DNA of 64,000 nucleotides, taken from positions 124,001-188,000 of the forward strand of contig NZ_JACDTY010000005.1 of NCBI RefSeq assembly GCF_013520985.1. The letters run 5' to 3'. The number at the start of each line of letters is the position of its first letter. The stretch's first letter is position 1. Below the pieces are notes generated by a model. The model was given only the letters and a program-made list of their open reading frames with translations. It was not told the origin of the DNA and did not search any database. Positions 8,720 to 20,047 of this stretch are shown piece by piece. The DNA comes from Mesorhizobium neociceri (GTDB taxonomy: Bacteria > Pseudomonadota > Alphaproteobacteria > Rhizobiales > Rhizobiaceae). Position numbers and translations under genes: made by a program.

Positions 8720-9535
8720 ATGCAAGACAGCAATGGGATCACCGATCAGCCGGAGCTTGGTCCAGCCGAGGCCCTGACGGCGGACAAGGCCTCAGGTTCT
8801 CGCGAAAAGGGTCTCAACCGGGTGCTGGAGATCCTGGAGTTCCTGCATGTCACGCAGCGCGCCATCGGCATTGGTGACCTCGCCAAGGGGGTGAATGCGC
8901 CGCGCTCCACCACCTATACGCTGGTGCGCTCGCTGGTCGATGCGGGTCTCTTGGAGATGGAGGGCGACGGCAACAGAGTCTATTTCGGCAAGAAGCTCTA
9001 CCTCTACGGAATGGACTATGTCAGGGGCAACGACCTGCTTAGGAGAGGCCGGCAGGAGGTCGACAATCTGTCACGCGAGACCGGCGAGACCTCCGAATTG
9101 TGCATGCTGCAAAGCGGCCGCTACACCATCGTCCATTCCAGCCCCGGCACCAGGCCTTTCCGCATCAGCTCGGCCACCGGCCTGCAGATCCCGCTGCCAT
9201 GGACGGCATCAGGGCGGCTGCTTCTGGCCGGGTTGGAAAGGGCCGCCATCCAGGACATGGTGTCGGACGATGACCTTTTGCTGCCGGACGGTCGCAGGCT
9301 GCAGCTCGACGATTTCATCGCTGACATCGCGACAGCCAGGACGACGGGCTATTGCATCACTTCGGGGCTGGTTGACGCCTACACCAAATGCCTGGCCGCC
9401 CCGGTCTTCGCCGCCGCCGGCAAGGTCGAGGCGACGATGTGCCTGGTGGTGCCGATCGACACCACGGCGGACAAGACCGACGAATTGCTCACGCTGCTGC
9501 GCCAGCGCGCGGCGCGACTGTCGATAGCGGGATGA
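8720..9535 (+). CDS. IclR family transcriptional regulator
   Basis: A 271-residue IclR-type regulator. A winged helix occupies about 33-95 (GLNRVLEILEFLHVTQRAIG, then APRSTTYTLVRSLVDAGLLE as the recognition part), followed by a GAF-like effector domain (about 105-265) with the conserved ITSGLVDAYTKCLAAPVF block. It is divergent from the ABC-transporter/RidA/PLP-enzyme operon and is the obvious candidate to control it in response to the transported substrate or a breakdown product. The first 30 residues are a polar extension. Confidence 0.92.
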   Translation: MQDSNGITDQPELGPAEALTADKASGSREKGLNRVLEILEFLHVTQRAIGIGDLAKGVNAPRSTTYTLVRSLVDAGLLEMEGDGNRVYFGKKLYLYGMDYVRGNDLLRRGRQEVDNLSRETGETSELCMLQSGRYTIVHSSPGTRPFRISSATGLQIPLPWTASGRLLLAGLERAAIQDMVSDDDLLLPDGRRLQLDDFIADIATARTTGYCITSGLVDAYTKCLAAPVFAAAGKVEATMCLVVPIDTTADKTDELLTLLRQRAARLSIAG

Positions 9536-9561
9536 ACAGTTAGGCCCTGAGGCTCGGCCGG

Positions 9562-9765
9562 CTAAGCTATGATGTCTGGGATGATCTTGTCTTCCAGCGC
9601 CATCAACCGGTCCTTGAGGAAAAGCTTCTTCTTCTTCATGCGCTGGATCTGCAAGGGATCACAGCCCATGGCGATCATCGCATTGATGGCCGCGTCGAAA
9701 TCGGCATGCTCTTGTTTCAGCCGAGAAAATTCGAGGCGAATATCAGCCTGTTCCTGTTCGGACAT
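9562..9765 (-). CDS. DUF465 (YdcH-like) small protein
   Basis: A 67-residue, highly charged helical protein of the DUF465/YdcH family, with the typical central pattern ALKKEKLxLKDxI seen here as RMKKKKLFLKDRLMALED (42-59). The function of the family is not established. It lies tail-to-tail with the iclR-type gene (26 bp apart) and is transcribed away from a second DUF465 gene at 10005. Confidence 0.85.
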   Translation of the reverse strand: MSEQEQADIRLEFSRLKQEHADFDAAINAMIAMGCDPLQIQRMKKKKLFLKDRLMALEDKIIPDIIA

Positions 9766-10004
9766 TACCTACCGTCTGCACGTCTGCGGCGCCCAGCAAT
9801 GGGCTTGATTGGGCGGGGGCGGCATCAATTGCCACCGGCGCGCAGGCAATATCACATTTCACATTGTCGTGGAATGCTACCACGCAGCATTCGACATCGC
9901 CGCTGGATGGTGGCAGAGTGTCATGGTGCCGTCACAGATGCGACCTGCGGTGGACGTGCCTTTGACGGCTGCAATCGAGGAAACCATGAAAGGGAGAACC
10001 AATC

Positions 10005-10184
10005 ATGTCTCTTGCATCCCATCTTGATGAGTTGCAGCGGAAACACGGTGATATCGAACGCGAGATCGATGATGCGATGAACCATCCATCGGTCGACGAC
10101 CTCGAAATCGTGAATCTCAAGCGACGCAAGCTGGCACTCAAGGACGAGATTGAAAAACTGAAGGCGAAACCGACGACACACTGA
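10005..10184 (+). CDS. DUF465 (YdcH-like) small protein, 59 aa
   Basis: A short gene with a good ribosome-binding site (AGGGAG, about 8 nt before the ATG). The product begins MSLASHLDELQRKHGDIERE and continues through VDDLEIVNLKRRKLALKDEI (about 30-49), which is the DUF465 signature. It forms a head-to-head pair with another DUF465 gene at 9562-9765. The role is unknown; the family is common and small in rhizobia. Confidence 0.85.
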   Translation: MSLASHLDELQRKHGDIEREIDDAMNHPSVDDLEIVNLKRRKLALKDEIEKLKAKPTTH

Positions 10185-10479
10185 CGCCCTTCCTGGAGTA
10201 GTCGCGCCGCCTAGGCGCGTATCCATCGCTCCGGTGGCGACACGCCGCCGGAGAGCTGTATTTGTTACTGTTTCCCACACTATTGGCCGGTCGACACCGT
10301 CTGTGACGGGTCGCCGCGCCAGTGCGATTTGGCGGCTCTGCCCGGCTGTCGCCATTGACAAGCCATCTTTGCTCCTCCACCTCATGCCCGAACCTCAGCG
10401 CAATGCGCTGATAACTGTTTGAGCGTAGTTGTGCGTCGACGTGGACGTATGTCGCTCGGGTGAGCAAGAGGCTGCCGGC
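10185..10479. other. intergenic region before ispG
   Basis: No credible gene is seen. A hairpin at about 10229-10253 (CTCCGG-T-GGCG, loop ACA, CGCC-G-CCGGAG) followed by a weak T-rich stretch could terminate the DUF465 transcript. The remainder should contain the ispG promoter; no element was confidently identified. Confidence 0.4.
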
Positions 10480-11733
10480 ATGACCGGGTATTTTTCCTCC
10501 CCCTTTCCGCGCCGGACATCGGTCGGCGTCGATGTCGGCGGCGTGATCGTCGGTGGTGGCGCGCCGGTCGTCGTGCAGTCGATGACCAACACCGACACGG
10601 CCGATATCGACCAGACCGTCGCGCAGGTTGCGGCTTTGCACCGTGCCGGCTCGGAGATCGTGCGCATCACCGTCGACCGGGACGAGAGTGCGGCCGCCGT
10701 GCCGCGCATCCACGAACGGCTACAGCGGCTTGGCATCAATGTGCCGTTGGTCGGCGATTTCCACTATATCGGCCACAAGCTGCTCGCCGATCATCCAGCC
10801 TGCGCCGAGGCGCTGGCCAAATACCGCATCAACCCGGGCAATGTCGGCTTCAAGGACAAGAGGGACCGCCAGTTCGCGGCGATCGTCGACATGGCGATCA
10901 AGCACGACAAGCCGGTGCGCATCGGCGTCAATTGGGGGTCGCTCGACCAGGAGTTGCTCACCCGGCTGATGGACGAAAACCAGGCGCAAGGTTTTCCGCT
11001 GACGGCGCAGGAGGTCACCCGCGAGGCGATCGTGCAGTCGGCGATCCTGTCGGCCGAAATGGCCGAAGAGATCGGCCTTGCCCGCGAAAAGATCATCCTG
11101 TCGGCCAAGGTCAGCGGCGTGCAGGATTTGATCGCCGTCTACACTGAGCTTGCGACGCGCTCCAACCATGCGCTGCATCTCGGCCTGACCGAAGCCGGCA
11201 TGGGCTCGAAAGGCATCGTCGCCTCGTCGGCCGCCATGGGCATTCTGTTGCAGCAAGGCATCGGCGACACCATCCGCATCTCGCTGACCCCGGAGCCGAA
11301 TGGCGACCGCACCCGCGAGGTGCAGGTGTCGCAGGAATTGCTCCAGACCATGGGCTTCCGCCAGTTCGTGCCGATCGTCGCCGCTTGCCCCGGCTGCGGC
11401 CGTACCACGTCCACCGTGTTCCAGGAGCTGGCGCAGAACATCCAGGCCGATTTGCGCAAGAACATGCCGGTGTGGCGCGAGAAATATCCCGGCGTCGAGA
11501 ACCTCAAGGTCGCGGTGATGGGTTGCATCGTCAACGGCCCCGGCGAATCCAAGCATGCCGATATCGGCATTTCGCTGCCCGGCACCGGCGAGACGCCGAC
11601 GGCGCCGGTCTTCGTGGACGGCAAGAAGGCGGCGACGCTGCGCGGTCCGTCGATCGCCGCCGATTTCGAGAAAATGGTCGCCGACTATATCGAGCAGCGG
11701 TTTGGGCAGCACGGCAAGGCCGCGGCCGAATAG
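10480..11733 (+). CDS. ispG: 4-hydroxy-3-methylbut-2-en-1-yl diphosphate synthase IspG
   Basis: IspG (GcpE) converts MEcPP to HMBPP in the MEP isoprenoid pathway using a 4Fe-4S cluster. The 417-residue protein has the N-terminal TIM-barrel segments [13 protein letters not shown] and [17 protein letters not shown] and the cluster cysteines C303 and C306 (ACPGCGRTT) and C349 ([10 protein letters not shown], which also supplies the cluster-ligating glutamate). The ATG at 10480 is preferred over an upstream in-frame start because AGAGG lies just before it and the conserved region starts soon after. It is followed 3 bp later by a lytic transglycosylase gene. Confidence 0.97.
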   Translation: MTGYFSSPFPRRTSVGVDVGGVIVGGGAPVVVQSMTNTDTADIDQTVAQVAALHRAGSEIVRITVDRDESAAAVPRIHERLQRLGINVPLVGDFHYIGHKLLADHPACAEALAKYRINPGNVGFKDKRDRQFAAIVDMAIKHDKPVRIGVNWGSLDQELLTRLMDENQAQGFPLTAQEVTREAIVQSAILSAEMAEEIGLAREKIILSAKVSGVQDLIAVYTELATRSNHALHLGLTEAGMGSKGIVASSAAMGILLQQGIGDTIRISLTPEPNGDRTREVQVSQELLQTMGFRQFVPIVAACPGCGRTTSTVFQELAQNIQADLRKNMPVWREKYPGVENLKVAVMGCIVNGPGESKHADIGISLPGTGETPTAPVFVDGKKAATLRGPSIAADFEKMVADYIEQRFGQHGKAAAE

Positions 11734-11736
11734 GCC

Positions 11737-12597
11737 ATGCGGGGGCTGCTCCAAGCCGGTGTGATCCTGCTCTGCGGGCTGGGTTTTACCGGACAGGCCC
11801 TCGCCGATCCGCCGCAATCGCGCTCGGCGGCAAAACGATTGATTGGCCGTGTCTGCGACCTGATCGAGGCGCATGCCGAACAAAACGGCCTGCCCAAGGA
11901 CTATTTCGCACGGCTGATCTGGAAGGAAAGCCGCTTCGATCCCAATGCGGTGAGCCCGGTGGGCGCCGAAGGCATCGCCCAGTTCATGCCGGGTACCGCC
12001 AAGATGCGCGGGCTGGCCGACCCGTTCGACATCGACCAGGCGATCCCGGCCTCGGCAAAGTATCTTGGCGAGATGAAACTCGCCTACGGCAATCTCGGCC
12101 TGGCGGCGGCAGCCTACAATGCCGGCGAGAACCGGGTGTCGCGCTGGCTTGATACCGGCGGCTTCCTGCCGATGGAGACAGAAGCTTACGTCTTCGACGT
12201 CATGGGCGAGCCGGTCGACAAGTTTTCCGACAGCGCCTACGCCGGAATGGTCGAGCCGCTCGATGCCAGGACAAGCTTTGCGGTTGCTTGCCGCAAGCTG
12301 CCGGTGATCATGTCGCGAACGGTCGCCATGGCCTCGATCAATGTGAAGCCATGGGGCGTGCAGGTGGCCGGAAATTTCCGCCGGGGCGCCGCGATCAATC
12401 AGTGGCTTAGGGTGCGGAGTCGGTTTCCGGCGCTGCTATCCGGCCATGATCCGGTGGTGAGCCGGGTGCGCACGCCGATCGGCCGGCGCGGCATCTATGC
12501 CGTCAGGATCGGCGTCGATGACCGCGCCGCTGCTAACGTCATCTGCCAGAAACTGCAAAGCGTCGGCGGCGCCTGTATCGTGGTGCGCAACCGGTAG
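11737..12597 (+). CDS. SLT-type lytic transglycosylase with C-terminal SPOR-like domain
   Basis: A 286-residue exported enzyme. Residues 1-23 form a signal peptide, then a lysozyme-like SLT domain carries the catalytic glutamate E64 in LIWKESRFDPNAVSPVGAEG and the AQFMPGTA and AAYNAGENRV motifs. The C-terminal part (about 215-286) has the GRRGIYAVRIGVDDRAAANV pattern of a SPOR-like fold, which binds denuded peptidoglycan at the division site. It would cleave glycan strands in the periplasm. It follows ispG by 3 bp and is probably cotranscribed. Confidence 0.9.
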   Translation: MRGLLQAGVILLCGLGFTGQALADPPQSRSAAKRLIGRVCDLIEAHAEQNGLPKDYFARLIWKESRFDPNAVSPVGAEGIAQFMPGTAKMRGLADPFDIDQAIPASAKYLGEMKLAYGNLGLAAAAYNAGENRVSRWLDTGGFLPMETEAYVFDVMGEPVDKFSDSAYAGMVEPLDARTSFAVACRKLPVIMSRTVAMASINVKPWGVQVAGNFRRGAAINQWLRVRSRFPALLSGHDPVVSRVRTPIGRRGIYAVRIGVDDRAAANVICQKLQSVGGACIVVRNR

Positions 12598-12637
12598 GCT
12601 TGATCGCGGCGCGGCTTCTCTTTGGAAGGTTTGCGAG

Positions 12638-13187
12638 ATGACAGCCAGGATCGTCCTGCTCAATGGTGTCGGCAGCGCCGGCAAAAGTTCGATCGCGAGA
12701 GCCCTGCAGACAATCACTGCCGCGCCGTTCCTGCATGTCCAGATGGATGTCTTCATCGACATGATGCCGGAGGCGTTTCAGAACCATGCCGACAGGTTTT
12801 CCTTTGAAACGGTGTTGGAAGACGGCAAGCCGTCGGTGGTGATCCGGAGCGGGCCTGTCGGCGCGCGAACCATGCGCGGCATGCGCCACGCCATCGCCGC
12901 CATGGCAGGGCAAGGCAACAATCTCATCGTCGACGACGTGCTCTGCAATGGCGGGATATCGGAATATCTCCAGCTGCTGTCAGGTTTCGATCTGCATCTC
13001 GTTGGCGTCATTGCGCCGCTCGACGTCCTTGAGGCAAGGGAAGCCGCGCGCCGACAGGCTGCCGGGACTGGCGCGCTGGCAGTATGGGCGCGTCCACAAG
13101 GGCATAGACTACGATCTCGAAGTCGACACCAGCCGGCTGACGCCGCTCCATTGCGCCCGTCGCATCCAGCAGGAATTTCAGCTATAG
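12638..13187 (+). pseudogene. chloramphenicol-phosphotransferase-like kinase, frameshifted
   Basis: The frame from the ATG at 12638 (GGAAGG ribosome-binding site) gives a P-loop NTPase with Walker A NGVGSAGKSS and the FHVQMDVFID-like block of the Cpt/CPT family. Near 13051 the homology leaves this frame: the C-terminal DRLPGLARWQYGRVHKGIDY, ending at the TAG at 13185-13187, continues in the next frame. Family members read ARGDR at the junction, where here CGC is followed by a single C and GAC, as if two bases were lost. Either the gene is inactivated or the base calls are wrong. If intact it would phosphorylate a small hydroxylated substrate. Confidence 0.75.
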
Positions 13188-13243
13188 GCCGACGCTGAAG
13201 TGGCCGGGCTTGCCCTGGCTCTGACGAGCGGCAAGGACAGCGC

Positions 13244-13996
13244 ATGTTAGACGGCTACATAATCTGCGGCACGCCGAGAACTGGAAGCACGTTGCTGTGC
13301 GGCCTGCTGGCATCGACGAAGACGGCCGGCGATCCGCACTCGTTCTACCGACGGCAGGACATGGCGGAGTGGGCCGAAGAGTGGCATTTGCCGCATCCGG
13401 AGACGATGAACGCGCATGAGTTCGATGTCGCCTATCTCCAGGCAGCGATCAGCGCCGGCAAGGGCCAGACAGATGTCTTCGGCCTGCGTCTGATGCGGGA
13501 AAATCTGGATGAGCTTTCGGCGATCCTCGACCGGATTTTCCCAGGCCTGCCATCGGACAAAGCGCGGTTCGAAAAAGCCTTCGGCCGCGTCCTCTACATT
13601 CACCTGTCGCGCGAGAACAAGCTGGCGCAGGCTGTCTCCCTGATCAAAGCCGAGCAGACCGGGCTTTGGCATGTCGCGCCCGACGGAACCGAGATCGAAC
13701 GGGTCGCGCCGCCGCAGGAACCCCGTTACGATTTCGAGCGGATCCGGCATGAGCTCGCCGAACTCGAAGCCTATGATGCGGCCTGGAACGCGTGGTTCGC
13801 CGAGCAGGGGATCGTCCCGCTGCGGATCGGCTATGAACGCCTGTCAGCCAATTCGGCCGCCACGTTGGCTTCCATCTGCGAGGCCCTGGGCGCCCCGCCG
13901 CCCAATGCCGCTGACGTAAAGCCGGGCGTCGCAAAACTCTCGGACGCGACCAGCCTGGACTGGATGCGGCGCTATGATCTGGACGCGGCCGTCTGA
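13244..13996 (+). CDS. Stf0-family sulfotransferase
   Basis: A 250-residue PAPS-dependent sulfotransferase of the Stf0 group (trehalose 2-sulfotransferase-like). The PAPS-binding loop is GTPRTGSTLLC (9-19), with a 3'-phosphate-binding block in VLYIHLSRENKLAQAVS and the C-terminal YERLSANSAATLASICEALG helix. The substrate cannot be told; rhizobial relatives act on glycans or glycolipids. It follows the broken kinase gene by 56 bp on the same strand and converges with the histidine kinase gene. Confidence 0.88.
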   Translation: MLDGYIICGTPRTGSTLLCGLLASTKTAGDPHSFYRRQDMAEWAEEWHLPHPETMNAHEFDVAYLQAAISAGKGQTDVFGLRLMRENLDELSAILDRIFPGLPSDKARFEKAFGRVLYIHLSRENKLAQAVSLIKAEQTGLWHVAPDGTEIERVAPPQEPRYDFERIRHELAELEAYDAAWNAWFAEQGIVPLRIGYERLSANSAATLASICEALGAPPPNAADVKPGVAKLSDATSLDWMRRYDLDAAV

Positions 13997-14010
13997 GGGA
14001 TTTGTCTGAC

Positions 14011-14079
14011 GCAGTTCGCAAGGGAAAGCGCTACGCGCTTTTCCCGGGAAAACCGCGTCGCACTTTTCCTGGAATTGCT

Positions 14080-14082
<3 letters not shown>
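14011..14082. repeat. rhizobial intergenic palindromic repeat, second module
   Basis: The stretch between the sulfotransferase and histidine kinase genes matches the right half of the composite repeat at 39705, 44168 and 63081: a CGCAAGGGAAA-type start, CCCGGGAAAACCGC in the middle and CACTTTTCCTGGAATTGCTC at the end. Its last bases supply the TAG stop of the kinase gene (minus strand, 14080-14082). Confidence 0.75.
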
Positions 14083-16422
<2,340 letters not shown>

Positions 16423-16437
16423 GCGCAACCCCAACAC

Positions 16438-16808
16438 ATACGCATCATTTTAACGGTCGGGATTACGCTTGATTTACATTAAAATTTCGTTCGTGGTGGT
16501 GCCTGACACATGGGCAGAAGACGGCCGCATGGTGATTGAGAGCTTTTGTCCCGAAGGCGACCGCCGTGAGGCGCCGACGTTTGGCGGCTTTGCGCCTCAT
16601 GGCAGCCATTCAAACGGTCCAGTCCATTCACCAAAACCGGACATCGCTGCAAAGGCCGCAGCCGGCTTTGCCAAGAGCGCACGTGAGCGAGGAGGGCAGA
16701 GAGCCAACCTAGCTGCATCGCGCTGGAATTCGGCACCTGGACGGAAAGCGGAGCTTCGCTGTACGTGCAAGTAGCGGTACAAGATGGGCGTTGTAGCTGA
16801 GTATTCCG
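16438..16808. other. intergenic region without a recognised gene
   Basis: About 370 bp between the histidine kinase start and the end of the DUF1857-like gene. Short open frames exist on both strands but have no ribosome-binding site or recognisable protein motif. The part nearest 16440-16500 is AT-rich and probably holds the kinase promoter. Confidence 0.5.
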
Positions 16809-17153
16809 CTAGGTTGCGCACGGCATGGAGTAGAAGCAAAGCTGCAGTGCGCCTTCCTCATCTTCGAACAGTTCGTTGACAGTCACTCCCTTGCGCGGAC
16901 CGGCCGCCTGGAAGAAGGCGACCTTGCTTTCCGGCTCAAGCGTGACGATCTCGCGCAAGTCGTAGCCACGGATCGTGGCTTCACGCACTAAGTGGGTCGC
17001 GCTTTCCTCAACAACCTCACAACGGGTGCAGAGACCTGGGACGAGGAACAAGCACGCGTCGCGTGCTTTGAGTTCAAGACCCTTCCACGCTTGAGCGCGC
17101 GTCAACCGAGGTTCGCCTTCCGGGTTTACCGGAATAGCGGTTCTCTTTTTCAC
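16809..17153 (-). CDS. DUF1857-like (SRPBCC fold) protein, apparently shortened at the C-terminus
   Basis: The 114-residue product resembles DUF1857/AtaL-like SRPBCC proteins: an N-terminal PRLTRAQAWKGLELKARDAC followed by ATIRGYDLREIVTLEPESKV and a strand-rich core. Relatives run to about 150 residues and end in a long amphipathic helix; here the frame stops shortly after LQLCFYSMPC and I find no continuation in the other frames, so the end may be deleted or replaced. It is divergent from a TetR regulator, with a candidate operator between them, and is a likely target of it. Confidence 0.65.
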   Translation of the reverse strand: MKKRTAIPVNPEGEPRLTRAQAWKGLELKARDACLFLVPGLCTRCEVVEESATHLVREATIRGYDLREIVTLEPESKVAFFQAAGPRKGVTVNELFEDEEGALQLCFYSMPCAT

Positions 17154-17175
17154 GCTCGCGCCTCACATCAAATTA

Positions 17176-17220
17176 GATTGCATTCGATTTCTATATCGAT
17201 TATAGATTACGAACGCAATC
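17176..17220. promoter_or_regulatory. candidate TetR operator between the DUF1857-like and tetR genes
   Basis: An interrupted inverted repeat, GATTGCATTCG (17176-17186) and CGAACGCAATC (17210-17220), spans the divergent promoters. The right part includes ATTACGAACGCAAT (17206-17219), which recurs as ATTATGAACGTAAT at 21103-21116 upstream of the second TetR gene. Autoregulation is inferred from position. Confidence 0.6.
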
Positions 17221-17233
17221 AAAATGGAGAGCG

Positions 17234-17815
17234 ATGATGCGCGTCAGCCGAATTCAAGCCGCAGAAAACCGCGAAACCGTGATCAATGTGGCAAGCCGTC
17301 TTTTTCGGGAGCGAGGCTTTGACGGCATCGGCCTCAAGGACCTGATGAAGGGTGCCGGACTGACCCAAGGCGCCTTTTACAAGCAATTCGAGTCAAAGGA
17401 CGACTTGGCTGCGCAGGCATCCAGGCGCGCGATGGAGAGCGCCACCCACCGGTGGTCGGCCGCAACGGCAGCAAACCCTGAGAATCCGCTCGACGCAGTG
17501 ATCTCGTTCTATCTCAGCATGGATCATCGCGAAGAGAAGATGGACGGCTGCCCGGTCGTTGCACTCGGCTCGGATGCTGCCAGACAGGGTGCCGACGTGA
17601 AGGCGTCATTCGAAGCCGGGATCAAGGAGTACCTTGAGATGCTAGGCCGTTGGGTTGGCGAGGCCGACGGCGACGAGGCCGGCGGCAAGGCCATGGCCAT
17701 TCTCTCGACAATGGTCGGCGCGGTGCTGCTCTCGCGGGTCGTCAACGACCTGGGCCTCGCGCAGGCTTTTCTAGATGCGGCGACCGATCAGGTTCGCGAA
17801 GCAGTCACCGCTTGA
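17234..17815 (+). CDS. TetR/AcrR family transcriptional regulator
   Basis: A 193-residue regulator with an N-terminal TetR helix-turn-helix (about 12-58: VINVASRLFRERGFDGIGLK, then LTQGAFYKQFESKDDL) and an all-helical ligand domain with CPVVALGSDAARQG. A GGAGAG ribosome-binding site precedes tandem ATG codons. It is followed 46 bp later by the FabF-like gene and an SDR on the same strand, which it probably controls along with the divergent DUF1857-like gene. It is a paralogue-type match to the TetR at 20493-21077 in subfamily (NGAFYPHF/QGAFYKQF). Confidence 0.92.
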   Translation: MMRVSRIQAAENRETVINVASRLFRERGFDGIGLKDLMKGAGLTQGAFYKQFESKDDLAAQASRRAMESATHRWSAATAANPENPLDAVISFYLSMDHREEKMDGCPVVALGSDAARQGADVKASFEAGIKEYLEMLGRWVGEADGDEAGGKAMAILSTMVGAVLLSRVVNDLGLAQAFLDAATDQVREAVTA

Positions 17816-17861
17816 ACGGCGTGGGCAGCGCTGTCGGCGCACCCAAGTGATAGGAGAATAG

Positions 17862-19139
17862 ATGCGACGGATTGTGGTTACAGGCATGGGGGCGGTCACG
17901 CCCCTTGCTGCCGATGTCGAAGCGTCCTGGTCGCGTCTCTTGGCCGGCCGCTCGGGCATCCGGAGGCTTCCGGACGATGTGGTGAGCGACCTGCCCGCGA
18001 AGGTCGGCGGGGTGGTGCCCTCCATAGACGAAGACCCGGACAGTGGTTTCGATCCGGATGCCGTCCTGCCGCCGAAGGATCAGCGCAAGGTAGATCGGTT
18101 CATTCTCTTTGCGCTGGCGGCGGCGGAAGAGGCGCTTGTGCAGGCAAAATGGAAGCCGGGCTCGGAAACGGATCGCCTGCGCACGGCCACGATCATCGCT
18201 TCAGGGATCGGCGGGTTTCCCGCCATCACCGAGGCGGTGCGCACCGTCGACCTGCGTGGCGTCCGCCGCCTGTCGCCCTTTACGGTGCCATCCTTCCTGG
18301 TGAATCTTGCTGCAGGCCACATCTCGATCCGCCATGGCTTCAAAGGCCCACTCGGCGCGCCGGTGACGGCGTGCGCGGCCGGCATCCAGGCGATTGGCGA
18401 TGCGGCTCGTCTTATTCGCGCCAACGAAGCCGATATTGCCGTGTGCGGCGGGACGGAAGCATGCATAAATATCGTCAGCCTGGGTGGGTTTGCCGCGGCA
18501 CGCTCTCTTTCGACCTCCTTTAATCACCGTCCTGATGAGGCCTCCCGACCGTTCGACAAGTCGCGCGACGGCTTCGTTATGGGCGAAGGAGCCGGCATGC
18601 TGGTCATTGAGGAATTGAGCCATGCGCTGGCGCGCGGCGCAAAACCGCTCGCCGAGCTCGTCGGCTACGGGACGACCGCGGATGCTCACCACGTCACTTC
18701 TGGTCCTGAGGACGGCGACGGTGCGCGCCGAGCCATGGAAATCGCAATTGCGCAAGCAGGGATTTCGGCGCGCGAGGTTCGTCATCTCAATGCGCATGCG
18801 ACCTCCACGCCAGTAGGCGACCTAGGTGAGATCGAGGCAATCAAGAGCGTGTTCGGGCGCGATTACGCGATAGCTGTCAGCGCAACGAAATCGGCGACCG
18901 GACACCTGCTGGGCGCGGCTGGCGGGCTTGGCGCCATCTTCGCGATCCTGGCGCTCAGGGATCAGGTCGCCCCGCCGACCCTCAATCTGGGCGCGGCCGA
19001 TCCGGCCGGCGACGGAATCGACTTCGTCGCAAACGAGCCCCGGCCAGTGGAGATGGAGTACGCGATCTCCAATGGATTCGGCTTTGGCGGCGTGAATGCC
19101 AGCGCCTTGTTCAGGCGCTGGAACCACCCGGTGGCCTGA
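17862..19139 (+). CDS. beta-ketoacyl-ACP synthase II (FabF-like)
   Basis: A 425-residue condensing enzyme with the full Cys-His-His triad: C171 in VTACAAGIQAIGDA, H312 in NAHATSTPVGD and H348 in SATKSATGHLLGAAGG, plus the GFGFGGVNAS tail. It elongates acyl-ACP by Claisen condensation with malonyl-ACP. It sits in a TetR-controlled cluster with an SDR and away from fab housekeeping genes, so it is probably a second, specialised synthase rather than the main FabF. No acyl carrier protein gene is nearby. Confidence 0.93.
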   Translation: MRRIVVTGMGAVTPLAADVEASWSRLLAGRSGIRRLPDDVVSDLPAKVGGVVPSIDEDPDSGFDPDAVLPPKDQRKVDRFILFALAAAEEALVQAKWKPGSETDRLRTATIIASGIGGFPAITEAVRTVDLRGVRRLSPFTVPSFLVNLAAGHISIRHGFKGPLGAPVTACAAGIQAIGDAARLIRANEADIAVCGGTEACINIVSLGGFAAARSLSTSFNHRPDEASRPFDKSRDGFVMGEGAGMLVIEELSHALARGAKPLAELVGYGTTADAHHVTSGPEDGDGARRAMEIAIAQAGISAREVRHLNAHATSTPVGDLGEIEAIKSVFGRDYAIAVSATKSATGHLLGAAGGLGAIFAILALRDQVAPPTLNLGAADPAGDGIDFVANEPRPVEMEYAISNGFGFGGVNASALFRRWNHPVA

Positions 19140-19231
19140 CGCGAGCGCCAGGGGCAGTCATGACAGACGCCTTTTGCTCCGATCTTTCATGCTTCTCCAC
19201 TCCGATCCAACGCAAGAAGGAAATCATTTCC

Positions 19232-19969
19232 ATGAACAAGACCAATCCTGGCGTCGCCCTCGTCACAGGGGCATCCTCCGGCATCGGGCGCGCAACCGCC
19301 AACACCTTACGGAACGCCGGCTTTCACGTATTCGGAACCAGCCGTCGCATGGCCTCCACACAATCCGACGGCGTTACCATGCTAACTTGCGACGTGACCG
19401 ACGACGCGTCCGTTGCGACAATGGTCGATGACGTTCTGGCCAAGACCGGACGCATCGACCTGCTTGTCAACAATGCCGGTATGGGTCTGTTTGGCGGCGC
19501 GGAGGAGTCCTCAATCGCACAGGCTCAGGCGCTGTTCGAAGTGAATGTCTTCGGCGTTTTCCGCGTGACCAACGCGGTCCTGCCGGCAATGCGACGCCAA
19601 GGGAAGGGCAGAATCGTTAATTTGAGTTCGGTGCAGGGGTTCATCCCGGCTCCCTATTTCGCGCTTTACTCGTCGACCAAACACGCCGTCGAGGGTTATT
19701 CCGAATCGCTCGATCACGAATTGCGCCCGTTCGGCATTCGCGTTTCGCTAGTCGAGCCCGCCTATACCCGTACGTCATTCGAGGACAATCTCGCCGCCCC
19801 CGATCAGTTGCTTGATATCTATGACTCTGCGCGCGCTGGCATGACTATGACCGTTCGGAAATCGATGGAAAAAGGCGATGCGCCCGAAGTGGTAGCCAAG
19901 ACCATTTTGGCCGCTGCGATCGATCCCGCTCCGAAGAAACGCTATGCGGCGGGAAAAATGGCGCGCTAG
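19232..19969 (+). CDS. short-chain dehydrogenase/reductase, truncated by an in-frame amber codon
   Basis: A 245-residue SDR with the NAD(P) motif TGASSGIG (12-19), NNAG (80-83) and the catalytic S132/Y146/K150 set. The start is the ATG at 19232, after GAAGGAAA. The TAG at 19967-19969 is followed in the same frame by 25 more codons, reading VSFLRRFVPASAFDKSLRKQ and then LGLPV, to a TGA at 20045-20047. These match the C-terminus of the intact paralogue at 21181-21996 (QVSLLRRFAPAEMFDKTLRK), in which a CAG codon stands where the TAG is. The catalytic core is intact, so the shortened protein could still work. Confidence 0.92.
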   Translation: MNKTNPGVALVTGASSGIGRATANTLRNAGFHVFGTSRRMASTQSDGVTMLTCDVTDDASVATMVDDVLAKTGRIDLLVNNAGMGLFGGAEESSIAQAQALFEVNVFGVFRVTNAVLPAMRRQGKGRIVNLSSVQGFIPAPYFALYSSTKHAVEGYSESLDHELRPFGIRVSLVEPAYTRTSFEDNLAAPDQLLDIYDSARAGMTMTVRKSMEKGDAPEVVAKTILAAAIDPAPKKRYAAGKMAR

Positions 19970-20047
19970 GTCAGTTTCCTGCGCCGTTTCGTCCCCGCGT
20001 CCGCATTCGACAAAAGCTTGCGAAAGCAGCTCGGGTTGCCGGTCTGA

